Source: an uncultured Eubacteriales bacterium
Lineage (GTDB): Bacteria > Bacillota > Clostridia > Oscillospirales > Oscillospiraceae
Length of the DNA: 64,000 nucleotides
Direction of reading: 5' to 3'
Assembly: GCA_902492005.1 (NCBI GenBank)
Contig: CABUJV010000002.1
Coordinates: 52,964 to 116,963, forward strand
This document shows positions 16,350-24,689 of this stretch, in pieces. Made by a program: the position numbers and the translations under genes. The number at the start of each line of letters is the position of its first letter. Position 1 is the stretch's first letter. The notes under the pieces were generated by a model, which saw only the letters and a program-made list of their open reading frames with translations, was not told the DNA's origin and ran no database searches.

Positions 16350-17261
16350 TCAAAGCGCCCCCTTGTAGATGCCGCAGGCCTTGGCCAGAGCGATGGTGCG
16401 GGCCGCGCCGGGCAGGAAAGCGATGTCGTTCATTTTGCCGTCGACCGTAAAGACCCCGACGCCTTGGACGGCCTGCTCCTGGACGGCCCGGACAATCTTT
16501 TCGGCGGCGGCGATCTCCGCTTCAGTGGGGGCAAAGATCTCATGTACGACGGGGATCTGCTTGGGGTTGATGACGCTCTTGCCGTCAAAGCCCATCCGGT
16601 GGTTGTCGGAGACCTCCCGGCGGAAGCCCTCCATGTCGTCCAGGTCGGTGAACACGGTGTCGAAGCATTGGACGCCGGCGGCCCGGGCGGTGAGGACCAT
16701 ATGGCCCCGGGCGGCGGCCATCTCGATGCCGTCCCGGGTGGAGGAGACCTGCATGCACTTTCGGAAGTCGCTGCCGGACAGGGCAATGCCCAGCATCCGG
16801 CTGGAGGCGCAGCAGATCTCGTAGGAGTTGAGCACTCCCTTGGGGCTCTCCAGCGCCGCCATCAGCAGGGTCCGGCCAGGCTCCGCGCCGAACTCGGCCT
16901 CAGCCTGCTCCACGGCGTGCTCCACCTGGCGGATGTCGGCGGCGGACTCGCACTTGGCAATGCGGATGCCGTCGGCCCCCGCCGCCACGGCCACCCGCAC
17001 GTCCTCCCGCCAGTGGGGGGTGTCCAGCCCGTTGATGCGGACCAGCACCTCGGCATCGCCGTAATCCACCGTGGTTAGAGCGTGGTAGAGGGAGAAACGG
17101 GCGGCGTCCTTCTGATTCTCTGCCACCGCGTCCTCCAGATCCAGAATCAGGCTGTCGGCGCCGTAGATGTAGGCGTCCTTGATGAGACCCGGCTTTTGAG
17201 CGCTGAGGAACATCATGGTGCGGCGTAGGCGGAAGCGCTCGGGGGTGGGACGTGGAATCAT
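16350..17261 (-). CDS. citE: Citrate lyase beta subunit (citryl-ACP lyase)
   Basis: A 303-aa HpcH/CitE-fold subunit that splits citryl-ACP to oxaloacetate and acetyl-ACP. Key segments are RRTMMFLSAQKPGLIKDAYIYGADSLILDLEDAV (Mg-binding Glu/Asp), VRINGLDTP with the CoA/ACP-side Arg, and AALESPKGVLN with the second acidic Mg ligand. ATG 17261 overlaps the citD stop (ATGA). A longer open frame to 17618 is only the citD region read in another frame. The position between citD and citF is canonical. Confidence 0.95.
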   Translation of the reverse strand: MIPRPTPERFRLRRTMMFLSAQKPGLIKDAYIYGADSLILDLEDAVAENQKDAARFSLYHALTTVDYGDAEVLVRINGLDTPHWREDVRVAVAAGADGIRIAKCESAADIRQVEHAVEQAEAEFGAEPGRTLLMAALESPKGVLNSYEICCASSRMLGIALSGSDFRKCMQVSSTRDGIEMAAARGHMVLTARAAGVQCFDTVFTDLDDMEGFRREVSDNHRMGFDGKSVINPKQIPVVHEIFAPTEAEIAAAEKIVRAVQEQAVQGVGVFTVDGKMNDIAFLPGAARTIALAKACGIYKGAL

Positions 17262-17557
17262 CGTACTTCGCCTCCCCAGGGATAGCCCTCGCCGGTCCCG
17301 CAGCTGCGGAATACGGCGCACTCCACGCGGGCCTTGATGGTGCAGTCCAGCGCGCCCATGTCCACCACGGTAATCCTGGCGTCGGTGACGGACAGGCGGT
17401 CCAGCACCTCGCGGACCGTGGCCATGATCTGCCTGCCGTACTGATTGAGCACACTGCTTTGGATGGAGACGTCCAGCGTACCTTCGCCGGGCTCGACCGA
17501 AACCTGCACGTCGCTGGACTCCAGCGTCCCAGCGACGGCCGCCTTTTTCAGTTGCAT
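17258..17557 (-). CDS. citD: Citrate lyase acyl carrier protein (gamma subunit)
   Basis: A 99-aa acyl carrier. It carries the 2'-(5''-phosphoribosyl)-3'-dephospho-CoA group on a serine; the sequence has AGTLESSDVQV with Ser14, the attachment site known in Klebsiella. It is the first gene of the operon, starting at ATG 17557 after AAGGAGTG; the preceding TTG at 17560 was rejected. It overlaps citE by 4 nt. Modification needs CitX and CitG, encoded divergently here as one fused protein. Confidence 0.94.
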   Translation of the reverse strand: MQLKKAAVAGTLESSDVQVSVEPGEGTLDVSIQSSVLNQYGRQIMATVREVLDRLSVTDARITVVDMGALDCTIKARVECAVFRSCGTGEGYPWGGEVR

Positions 17558-17597
17558 CAACAGACACTCCTTCGTATCCGGAAGTTTTGCCGACTCT

Positions 17598-17626
17598 ATT
17601 GTACTCGGGGCTTGACAATAAGTAAA
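17598..17626 (-). promoter_or_regulatory. Promoter of the citDEFC operon
   Basis: On the minus strand, -35 TTTACT and -10 TACAAT have 17-nt spacing, about 40 nt upstream of citD. The -35 overlaps the divergent lysR promoter region, so one bound regulator could control both. Confidence 0.65.
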
Positions 17627-17640
17627 ATATTATTTAGATT
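17612..17640 (+). promoter_or_regulatory. Promoter of the lysR-citXG operon
   Basis: -35 TTGACA (perfect) and -10 TAGATT with 17-nt spacing, 38 nt before the LysR start codon. It runs back to back with the citD promoter. Confidence 0.65.
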
Positions 17641-17648
17641 AAAAGTGT

Positions 17649-17666
17649 TATAACAGATTTGTTATA
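17649..17666. promoter_or_regulatory. Palindromic LysR-type operator candidate
   Basis: A perfect inverted repeat, TATAACA-GATT-TGTTATA, lies between the lysR promoter and the LysR start codon. It has the AT-rich dyad form of LysR-family binding sites. Its place downstream of the -10 would fit autorepression of lysR-citXG. Confidence 0.6.
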
Positions 17667-17678
17667 GGGGGACCTGCC

Positions 17679-18584
17679 ATGAATATGAAGAATCTTCAGT
17701 ATGTACTCGCGGTCTGCCAGGAGGGCAGCATCACCGCCGCCGCTCACGCCCAGCACGTCTCCCAGCCCGCCCTCAGCCAGGCGATCAAGCAGGAGGAGCA
17801 GAATCTGGGGACTCCCATTTTCCAGCGGGGCAGCACGCCGCTGCAGCTCACGCCGGCGGGAAAGTGCTATGTGGAGACCGGGCGGCAGATCATGATGCTG
17901 GAGCAGAACCTGAAAAACGCGCTGTCTGACTGGAACGGGGAGACCGCCGGCGTCCTGCGGTTCGGCATCTCAGCCCAGGAGGGCATGTATCTGCTGCCCC
18001 GGGTGCTGCCCCGGTTTTTTCAGATGTACCCCCAGGTCAAGCTGTGCGTGGAAGAGCGGGGCTCGGCGCTGCTGGAGGAGATGCTGCTGGACGGAACGGT
18101 GGACATCGTGCTGGCCCGGTATGAATGCAAGCGGGAGCCCCTGGAGTACCATCTGTTCGCCAAGAACAAGCTGGTGCTGCTGTGCGCGCAGAACACTGCG
18201 CTGGCCGGGAAATATCCCAGCGGATCCAGCATCTCCCTGCGGGACGCCCGGAACGAGGCCTTCGTCCTGCTGGAAAAGGAACATCACATCGGCCAGTTTA
18301 TCCGGGAGCAATTTGTGCAGTATGGCATGGAGGTCAAGGTGCTGGCCGAGGTCAATTCCTTCGACACCGCCAAACGCATCGCCCTGTCCAGCGGGGCGGT
18401 CACGCTGTCTCCCTATCCGCTGTTCAGCACCGACCCGGATCTGGAGCGGCAGGGGAACGTCTATTTTCTGAAAAACATGAAGAGCAGCCACCACAGTTAC
18501 CTGTGCTGGCGGAAGAACATGTACCAGACCCGCTATATGCGGGACTGGATCGCACTGCTGGAGGAAGAGGGGGCGCAACGATGA
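17679..18584 (+). CDS. LysR-family regulator of citrate lyase genes
   Basis: A 301-aa LysR-type transcription factor: N-terminal winged helix-turn-helix (residues ~3-62, AAHAQHVSQPALSQAIKQEEQNLG) and a periplasmic-binding-like effector domain (~90-295). It is divergent from citDEFC and its stop overlaps the citXG start (ATGA), which makes it the likely local regulator of citrate fermentation. Many bacteria use the CitAB two-component system or CitI instead, so a LysR in this place is noteworthy. The effector is probably citrate or a related acid, by context only. Confidence 0.88.
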   Translation: MNMKNLQYVLAVCQEGSITAAAHAQHVSQPALSQAIKQEEQNLGTPIFQRGSTPLQLTPAGKCYVETGRQIMMLEQNLKNALSDWNGETAGVLRFGISAQEGMYLLPRVLPRFFQMYPQVKLCVEERGSALLEEMLLDGTVDIVLARYECKREPLEYHLFAKNKLVLLCAQNTALAGKYPSGSSISLRDARNEAFVLLEKEHHIGQFIREQFVQYGMEVKVLAEVNSFDTAKRIALSSGAVTLSPYPLFSTDPDLERQGNVYFLKNMKSSHHSYLCWRKNMYQTRYMRDWIALLEEEGAQR

Positions 18585-19945
18585 GCCGTTTGACGCGGGG
18601 GCGGGAGATCGCCCTGGAGGAGATGCTGGCCCTGCGGGAGGAGCGGGCGGCCCGGCAGCGGCGGATGCTGGCGGAGAGCGGCTGCGCCAGTCTGGTCTGC
18701 CTGAGCCTGAACATGGCCGGGCCGGTAAAACGGCACTTTCTGGCGGACGCCCTGTTCGAGGAGGGGCGGCGGCAGACAGCGGACGTGCTCGCCGCTCTGG
18801 GCGGGGTCCTGGATGCGCAGGTCGCCGACCGGCCTGCCGGACAGACCGCCTTTTTTGCGGTGGACCGGCCGGCGGAGCTGGTTAAGGTCCGGATGGCCGC
18901 CCTGGAGGACCAGGGCGGGGCCAGCCGTCTGTGGGACATCGACGTGCTTCGGCCCGACGGCGCCAAGGTGAGCCGGAGGGATGTGGGGCAGGCGGCGCGG
19001 CGCTGCTTTCTGTGTGACCAGCCCGCCGCCCTGTGCGCCCGCAGCCGCGCCCACAGCGTGGAGGAGCTGAAGGCGTACACTGACCGGCTGCTTCTGGACT
19101 GGTACGCCACCGTACAGGCGGAGCGCATCGGTGCGGCAGCCCAGCGGGCCCTGCTCTACGAGGTTTCGGTCACGCCCAAGCCGGGACTGGTGGACCGGAA
19201 CAACAGCGGCGCCCATGAGGACATGGATTTTTTCACCTTCTTGGACAGCAGCTGCGCCCTGGGGGGATACTTCCGTGCCTGCGCCCGGTGGGGGCTGACG
19301 CACCCCCAGGTCCCACCCCGGCGGGCCCTGGGGGAGCTTCAGATTCTGGGCATGTGCGCGGAGGGGGAGATGTACCGGGCCACCGGCGGCGTCAACACCC
19401 ATAAGGGGGCCATCTTTTCCCTTGGCGTCCTCTGCGCCGCGGCGGGGCTGCTGGCCGCGGCGGGGCAGCCCTCCTCCGCCGACGCCCTGGGGGCGCTGGC
19501 GGGGGAGATCGCCGCGCCGGCCCTGGGCGGGCTGGGAGCAGGGGCGGAGACGGCGGGCCAGGCGGCCTTTCGGGATTATGGGCTCACCGGCGCCCGGGGG
19601 GAGGCGGCCTCCGGTTTCCGGCGGGAGCAGGAGGAACTGGCGGCGCTGCGGGCTCTGCTGGCGGAGGGCCGCCCCCTGAACGACGCCCTGGCGCGGGTGC
19701 TGGTCCGGCTGATTGCCCGGGCGGAGGACACCAATATCGTCAAGCGCCGGGGCAGGGAACGTCTGGATCAGGTCCACCGGCAAGCGGAGGAGCTGCTGGC
19801 CGGGGAAGGGCCTTCCCGGGAAGCCCTGCTCCGGCTGGACGAGACCTTCATTCGGGAGGGTCTGAGCCCCGGCGGCTGCGCCGATCTGCTGGCAGTGGTG
19901 TGCTTTTTCTTTTTCTGGGAAGAACAGGGAAAGGCCGGAGCATAA
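18581..19945 (+). CDS. citXG: Fused CitX-CitG citrate lyase prosthetic-group enzyme
   Basis: A 454-aa two-domain protein. Residues ~1-170 are CitX, the apo-citrate lyase phosphoribosyl-dephospho-CoA transferase (LSLNMAGPVKRHFLADALFEEG, then DIDVL and CFLCDQPAALCARSRAH). Residues ~180-450 are CitG, the triphosphoribosyl-dephospho-CoA synthase (ALLYEVSVTPKPGLVDRNNSGAHEDMDFFTFLDSS and RAEDTNIVKRRG). Together they make the cofactor and load it on Ser14 of CitD. Such fusions are known, for example in Haemophilus. ATG 18581 overlaps the lysR stop. The stop codon lies in the loop of the terminator hairpin. Confidence 0.93.
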   Translation: MSRLTRGREIALEEMLALREERAARQRRMLAESGCASLVCLSLNMAGPVKRHFLADALFEEGRRQTADVLAALGGVLDAQVADRPAGQTAFFAVDRPAELVKVRMAALEDQGGASRLWDIDVLRPDGAKVSRRDVGQAARRCFLCDQPAALCARSRAHSVEELKAYTDRLLLDWYATVQAERIGAAAQRALLYEVSVTPKPGLVDRNNSGAHEDMDFFTFLDSSCALGGYFRACARWGLTHPQVPPRRALGELQILGMCAEGEMYRATGGVNTHKGAIFSLGVLCAAAGLLAAAGQPSSADALGALAGEIAAPALGGLGAGAETAGQAAFRDYGLTGARGEAASGFRREQEELAALRALLAEGRPLNDALARVLVRLIARAEDTNIVKRRGRERLDQVHRQAEELLAGEGPSREALLRLDETFIREGLSPGGCADLLAVVCFFFFWEEQGKAGA

Positions 19946-19962
19946 GCTCCGGCCTTTCCCTG
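19925..19962. terminator. Terminator of lysR-citXG enclosing the stop codon
   Basis: A 17-bp perfect stem, CAGGGAAAGGCCGGAGC paired with its complement, around an ATAA loop that contains the citXG TAA stop. The T-run is short (TTT), but the stem is very stable and can also stop the converging C45 transcript. Confidence 0.78.
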
Positions 19963-20017
19963 TGCATGGGAGGGAGTGGTGGGATTTGGTTTGGGCTGCA
20001 GGGAAGTGGAGGGAGGA

Positions 20018-21148
20018 TCACCACAGGACAATGTCCTGCCATTGAGCCAGCTTGTCGGGCCGGCGCCAGGCGTATTCCCGGAAGGGACTGCAGCACGGGG
20101 TGCCCTTGCACACCCACATGCGCTTGTCCGTGACGTCCATCAGGATACAGCCCAGGGTGCTGATCTTGTCCAGCTCTTTCTTGCGCTCGTCGCCGTGGCG
20201 GCAGACGCAGAAGGGATAGCCGAAGTGATCCTGGAAGGCGATGATCACGTCTTCGCGGGTGATCTGCCCCACCTTGGGCGTCAGGTGCCTGAGAATGCGG
20301 CGGTCCCGGTACAGGGTGCCGCCCAGGGCGTCCACCTGATAGGCGTATTTCGGATGCTTCAGATGGTTGGAGTGGGCGATAAGGCCATTTTCCGGATAGA
20401 GGACCAGATGGCCCCGCGCCAGCTTCTCAAAGCCCATGGCGTCGCCGCCGGCATAGGCCGCCGCATAGTACATAGGCAGCATGGAGTCGGCCCCGAAGAT
20501 CTTGTTGACGGCGTCCACATAGCGGTCCTGCTCCAGGAACTTGCGGCGGACGAAGACTGACGGGATGCCGAAGACCTTGGTGTTGAAGGTCTTGTGCAGG
20601 CTGTTGACGCCCAGGGCGACGCCGGCCTGATTCATGCCGTAGCGGGCGAGCTGTCCGGCCTCAGTGACGAGCATGAGGTCGGGACCGTCGTCCCGCAGGA
20701 CCTGGAGGATGATGGTGCCGTATTCCTGCCAGGAGTAGGTGTCCCAATTCTGGGCCAGAAGGGTGTGCCCGTCGCCCATGGCGTCGGGCAGCACCGCCAC
20801 GCTGGAGCAGCCGTCCAGCTCCTCCTCGTCGGAGGCGGGGCGCTTGACGAGCGTCATGGTCTCCGAGCGGGAGTTGAGGGTCAGCAGGTCGTCGAAGCTG
20901 GCGCCGGAGCCCTGAGCAATGCCCTCCAGCTCCTCCAGAAGCTCGGGGGAATAGCGCTGCAGGAAGGGAAGGAACTGCTTGGAGATCTCCCGGGCGTCGT
21001 CCCAGCTCACGGCGGCGTGGCCGCCGTTGAAGAAGGCGATATAGCGCTCCAGAACACCGTGGATCAACTCCCGGCACTGGCGGCCGTAGTCCGCGCCCCG
21101 CTCCCGGTGGGTGGCGCCGCGGACGGTAAAAAGCAGCATTTCAGTCAT
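20018..21148 (-). CDS. C45 family peptidase / acyl-CoA:6-APA acyltransferase-like
   Basis: A 376-aa Ntn-hydrolase-fold protein of the C45 (AAT) family. An N-terminal ~115-residue part containing RGADYGRQCRELIHG precedes a candidate nucleophile Cys in DGCSSVAVLP, where family members self-cleave. After it come the typical LAQNWDTYSW, TEAGQLARYGMNQAGVALGVNSL and SNHLKHP segments. Family enzymes hydrolyse or transfer acyl groups on amides and small peptides. It is 29 nt downstream of an AbgT transporter on the same strand, so it probably acts on the imported substrate in the cytoplasm. The substrate is unknown. Confidence 0.85.
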   Translation of the reverse strand: MTEMLLFTVRGATHRERGADYGRQCRELIHGVLERYIAFFNGGHAAVSWDDAREISKQFLPFLQRYSPELLEELEGIAQGSGASFDDLLTLNSRSETMTLVKRPASDEEELDGCSSVAVLPDAMGDGHTLLAQNWDTYSWQEYGTIILQVLRDDGPDLMLVTEAGQLARYGMNQAGVALGVNSLHKTFNTKVFGIPSVFVRRKFLEQDRYVDAVNKIFGADSMLPMYYAAAYAGGDAMGFEKLARGHLVLYPENGLIAHSNHLKHPKYAYQVDALGGTLYRDRRILRHLTPKVGQITREDVIIAFQDHFGYPFCVCRHGDERKKELDKISTLGCILMDVTDKRMWVCKGTPCCSPFREYAWRRPDKLAQWQDIVLW

Positions 21149-21177
21149 GGCAATTTCCTCTCAGACGAAGGTCGGAT

Positions 21178-22758
21178 TTAATGGATGAACATCTCTACGC
21201 CGGGGCCCAGAGGCAGCTTGAGGACCCACCATACGGCCAGAATGAGCAGTTCGGCGATCATGGTGGCAATGGCGTAGGGCATACAACCGGCAAACACGGT
21301 GCCCATGCCGGGTTTTTTGGTTTTGTCGGTATTGTACTTCACCAGCAGGCCCACAATAAGAGCCACGTCGGAGGAGATGGGGGCGATGGCGTTGGTGGAG
21401 GAGTCGCCGATGCGGTAGGCCACGGTGGTCAGGGCGGGGCTGAAGCCGATGGCGTAGAACATGGGGATCAGGATGGGAGCTAGGATCATCCACTTGGAGG
21501 AGCCGGAGGTCATAAACAGGTTCAGGAAGGTGGAGAAGAAGACCACGACCACCAGAAGGCCAAAACCGCTGATCCCGGCGCTCTTGATCCACGCGGCGCC
21601 GGCGGCGCCCAGCGCGGTGGGGATATTGGATTCGTTGAACAGATAGATGAACAGAGAGGCGGGCAGGGCGATGACCATGAAGGTGACCATGGAGTCGATG
21701 CCGCTGGTGAGCAGCTTGGGAAGGTCGGACCACATCTGGATCTTGCCGGTGGTGCGGCCATAGACCGCGGCAGTCACCAGGAAGAAGAGAAAGAGAATAG
21801 TCAGAGCGCTCTTCAGCAGGGGGGAGTTGGGGACGATAGAGCCGTCGTCGGCCCGGAAGAAGGAATTCTTAGGGATGCACAGGACCACCCAGGCTACAAT
21901 ATAGATTACAGCGGCGATGCCGGCGTTGCGGAGCCCCTTGCGCTCAATCGCGCTGAGCTCTCGCTGGGAGTTGTCGGCCTGGACCAGACTCAGGTCCTTG
22001 GCTTCGCCCAGCAGGGGACGGACAAATTTTGTGGTGACAAAGGTGAAGACCACCGTGAGGATGATGGCGCAGGCGGCCATGAAATACCAGTTTTGCAGCA
22101 CGTGGACGGTGGAGGTGTCAATGCCCAGGGAGCCGCAGACCGACTCGTTGATGCCGGACAGAAGCACGTCCAGATTGCCCACGAAGACGTTGGCCGACAT
22201 GCCCGCGTTGCCGGCGGCATAGGCCAGCAGGATGCCCAGCCAGGGGTTGTATCCCATTGCGGCGAAGACCGCCGCAGACACTGCGGTGCAGCCCAGGATA
22301 CCGGCGTTGGAGGCGGTGTTGGCGTTGATGGCGATGAAGGAGACGATGGCGAAGACGAAGGAGGGCTTGGCCCCGGCGATGGTCCGCTTGATGACGGCGC
22401 CGAAGAGGCCCACCTGCTCGGCCAGACCGATGGACAGCATCAGCAGGCCCATCATCATCATGGGAGAGAAGCTGTAGTAGATCTTGTACATGTTCTGGGT
22501 CACGTAGGTGATGGTCTCTTTGTTCAGCAGGTTTTGGACGGTAACGGTGACCATCTCGGAGGCGGCGCCGGAGCTGGAGGCCTTCTCATAGGTGACGGAG
22601 GTGCCGGCGAAGATGACAGACAGGATGATGGCGACGACGATCAGGATGCTGAACAGGTAAAAGGGGTGGGGCAGCTTGTTGCCTACCACTTCCACGCCGT
22701 GGATGAAGCGGTAAAACAGACTTTGTTTCGCTTTCTTTTCGTGCTTGGCTGTTTCCAT
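21178..22758 (-). CDS. AbgT family transporter
   Basis: A 526-aa membrane protein with about 12-13 hydrophobic segments. Near the N-terminus are VVGNKLPHPFYLFSIL and NLLNKETITYVTQNM; in the middle are GYNPWLGILLAYAAGNAGMSANVFVGNLDVLLSG and the C-terminal GSSKWMILAPILIPMFYAIGFSPALTTVAYRIGDSSTN re-entrant-type loop. These are AbgT signatures. AbgT imports p-aminobenzoyl-glutamate; some relatives export sulfonamides. Together with a C45 hydrolase and an amidohydrolase in the same operon, import of an amide-linked amino acid is the likely job. AAAGGAGA precedes the ATG. Confidence 0.92.
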   Translation of the reverse strand: METAKHEKKAKQSLFYRFIHGVEVVGNKLPHPFYLFSILIVVAIILSVIFAGTSVTYEKASSSGAASEMVTVTVQNLLNKETITYVTQNMYKIYYSFSPMMMMGLLMLSIGLAEQVGLFGAVIKRTIAGAKPSFVFAIVSFIAINANTASNAGILGCTAVSAAVFAAMGYNPWLGILLAYAAGNAGMSANVFVGNLDVLLSGINESVCGSLGIDTSTVHVLQNWYFMAACAIILTVVFTFVTTKFVRPLLGEAKDLSLVQADNSQRELSAIERKGLRNAGIAAVIYIVAWVVLCIPKNSFFRADDGSIVPNSPLLKSALTILFLFFLVTAAVYGRTTGKIQMWSDLPKLLTSGIDSMVTFMVIALPASLFIYLFNESNIPTALGAAGAAWIKSAGISGFGLLVVVVFFSTFLNLFMTSGSSKWMILAPILIPMFYAIGFSPALTTVAYRIGDSSTNAIAPISSDVALIVGLLVKYNTDKTKKPGMGTVFAGCMPYAIATMIAELLILAVWWVLKLPLGPGVEMFIH

Positions 22759-22796
22759 TTTCCAATCTCCTTTCGGCTCGGTCGGGGATTCTCCCT

Positions 22797-24422
22797 TTAT
22801 CCCCGCTGATACACGGTCTCACCGCCCACAACGGTCTGCAAGACCTGAATATCCTTGATCTCCTCGGCGGGACAGGACATGTAGTCCCGGTCGATGACTA
22901 CAAAATCCGCCAGCTTTCCGGCCTCGATGCTGCCCTTCAGATGCTCTTCAAAGCCGGCGTAGGCGCCCCATACGGTGTAGGAGCGCAGGGCTTCCTCCCG
23001 GGTCATGGCCTCCTGGGGATACCAGCCGCCCTTCGGCTGACCGTGCTCATCCATGCGGGTGACGGCGCAGTACATGCTCAGGAAGGGGTTATAGCTCTCC
23101 ACCGGGGAATCGGTGCCGTTGGGTACTACGTTGCCCCGGTCGATCAGGGTCCGCCAAGCATAGGCGCCCTTGATGCGCTGGGGGCCCAGACGGGCGTCCG
23201 CCACCTTTTTGTCGGTGCGCAGGAATACGGTCTGGTGGGTGGGGATGACGCCCAGCTCCTTGAACCGGGAAATGTCCTCGGGCGCGATGATCTGGGCGTG
23301 CTCGATGCGCAGGCGGGCGTCCGGGTCGGGCAGCTCCCGCAGCAGCCGCTCGTAGGTGTTCAGGCACTGGCGGTTGGCCGCGTCGCCGATGGCGTGATAC
23401 CAGATCTGGAAGCCGGCCCGGCGGGCCTGATAGAGCACGCTGTAGAGCTGCTCGTCGGTCCACTTGCCGTTGCCCTTGTGGCCGGGCCGGTCGTCGTAGT
23501 CGTCCAGCATCCAGGCGCTTCGGGCGCCCAGAGAGCCGTCGCCCGAGATCTTGTAGGCCCGGGCGGTCAGCCGGTTGTCGTACATTCCGATGCGCAGGCC
23601 CTTTTTGAAATACTCCATGGAGCCCTGGAAGAGCTCTTCGTAGCTGGGACGGCCGATGACCCGCATGCTGGCATAGATGCGCAGCTTGAGCTCCCGACGC
23701 TGGTAGAGCTCTTCCCAGGCCTGAATCCACTCCTCGGCGGTACCGGCGTCGTGGACGGTGGTCAGACCGGCGGCGAAGAAGCTCTCCTGGGCCAGCAGCA
23801 CGATCTTCTGGAGCTGCTCTTTGTTGTAGGGGGGGATGGCCTTGTTGAAAGGGTCCTGGGCCTGGTCCGTGACCACGCCCAGCAGGGTCCCATCGGACTT
23901 GCGCAGGTACTCGCCGCCCACCGGGTCGGGGGTGGCGGCGGTGACGCCCACAGCCTCGAAGGCCCTGCTGTTCACCCAGGCGGCGTGGCCGCAGGTCCGC
24001 TTCAGGTAGACGGGGACGTCCGGCGCCACGGCGTCCAGCTCCTCCTTGGTGGGGAAGGAGGCGTCCGGCCACTCGTCGTTCAGCCAGCCCCGGCCCACGA
24101 TCCACTCGCCGGGCTTGGCGGCCTGGTAGGCCTGAGCCACCATGTCCACGATCTCCTGACGCTGCTTGGCCACCACATTCAGCTCCAGCTTCATGGCGCC
24201 GGTGTTGTTGATGTGGAGGTGGGAGTCGATCAGGCCGGGCAGGACCACTTGCCCGTGCAGGTCTACCACGCGGGTCTCAGGGGTACACAGCGCCCGGATT
24301 TCTTCGTCGGTGCCCACGGCCACAAAGCGGTCGTCCGAGAGACAAAAAGCGGTGGCGACAGAAAAATTCGGGTCGACCGTATAGACCCTTCCGTTGAGAT
24401 AGGCGATATCAGGTGTGCGCAT
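22797..24422 (-). CDS. YtcJ-type amidohydrolase
   Basis: A 541-aa amidohydrolase of the amidohydrolase_3 (YtcJ/NfdA-like) group. Metal-site motifs: GLIDSHLHINN (about residue 67), a carboxylated-Lys/TTVHDAGTAEEW region (~250), YHAIGDAANRQ (~350), RIEHAQII (~380) and GTDSPVESYNP (~445). It probably hydrolyses N-acyl or formamide-type bonds in the cytoplasm. First gene of the reverse amidohydrolase-AbgT-C45 operon, 38 nt before the transporter. Start ATG 24422 has GGGAGGAA upstream; the TTG at 24425 was rejected. A divergent LysR gene suggests control from the shared region. Confidence 0.9.
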   Translation of the reverse strand: MRTPDIAYLNGRVYTVDPNFSVATAFCLSDDRFVAVGTDEEIRALCTPETRVVDLHGQVVLPGLIDSHLHINNTGAMKLELNVVAKQRQEIVDMVAQAYQAAKPGEWIVGRGWLNDEWPDASFPTKEELDAVAPDVPVYLKRTCGHAAWVNSRAFEAVGVTAATPDPVGGEYLRKSDGTLLGVVTDQAQDPFNKAIPPYNKEQLQKIVLLAQESFFAAGLTTVHDAGTAEEWIQAWEELYQRRELKLRIYASMRVIGRPSYEELFQGSMEYFKKGLRIGMYDNRLTARAYKISGDGSLGARSAWMLDDYDDRPGHKGNGKWTDEQLYSVLYQARRAGFQIWYHAIGDAANRQCLNTYERLLRELPDPDARLRIEHAQIIAPEDISRFKELGVIPTHQTVFLRTDKKVADARLGPQRIKGAYAWRTLIDRGNVVPNGTDSPVESYNPFLSMYCAVTRMDEHGQPKGGWYPQEAMTREEALRSYTVWGAYAGFEEHLKGSIEAGKLADFVVIDRDYMSCPAEEIKDIQVLQTVVGGETVYQRG

Positions 24423-24498
24423 CAAGGTTCCTCCCTCTGTTGATAAAATGGGAAATTATTCAAAAAATATTAAATAATTTTTCACTCCGATTTCATGG

Positions 24499-24528
24499 TT
24501 GACAATCTGTTTGGATATTATCTATAAT
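24499..24528 (+). promoter_or_regulatory. LysR gene promoter with embedded dyad
   Basis: -35 TTGACA and -10 TATAAT, both perfect, with an 18-nt spacer. The dyad ATTAT-CT-ATAAT (24517-24528) overlaps the -10, a likely regulator site. The 264-nt divergent region 24426-24689 is very AT-rich compared with both genes. Confidence 0.7.
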
Positions 24529-24689
24529 GTTTATGGTCACATGATACTGAAAAGAGGGCAATTCGTCCAATACCTTTTCCACATAAGAGTTATAATCTCG
24601 TTGAAATAAAAGAGGGAAAATGGGAAAATATGAAAAGTGCCGCCGGAGGTACGGATGACCCGCAACTGATTGCAGGAGAGTGGATGACC

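Noticed and set aside
17262..17618. N-terminal extension of citE
   Set aside because: It is citD read in another frame; ATG 17261 matches the CitE N-terminus.
18125..18580. N-terminal extension of citXG into the lysR gene
   Set aside because: It is the out-of-frame reading of lysR. The ATGA overlap at 18581 gives a start matching CitX.
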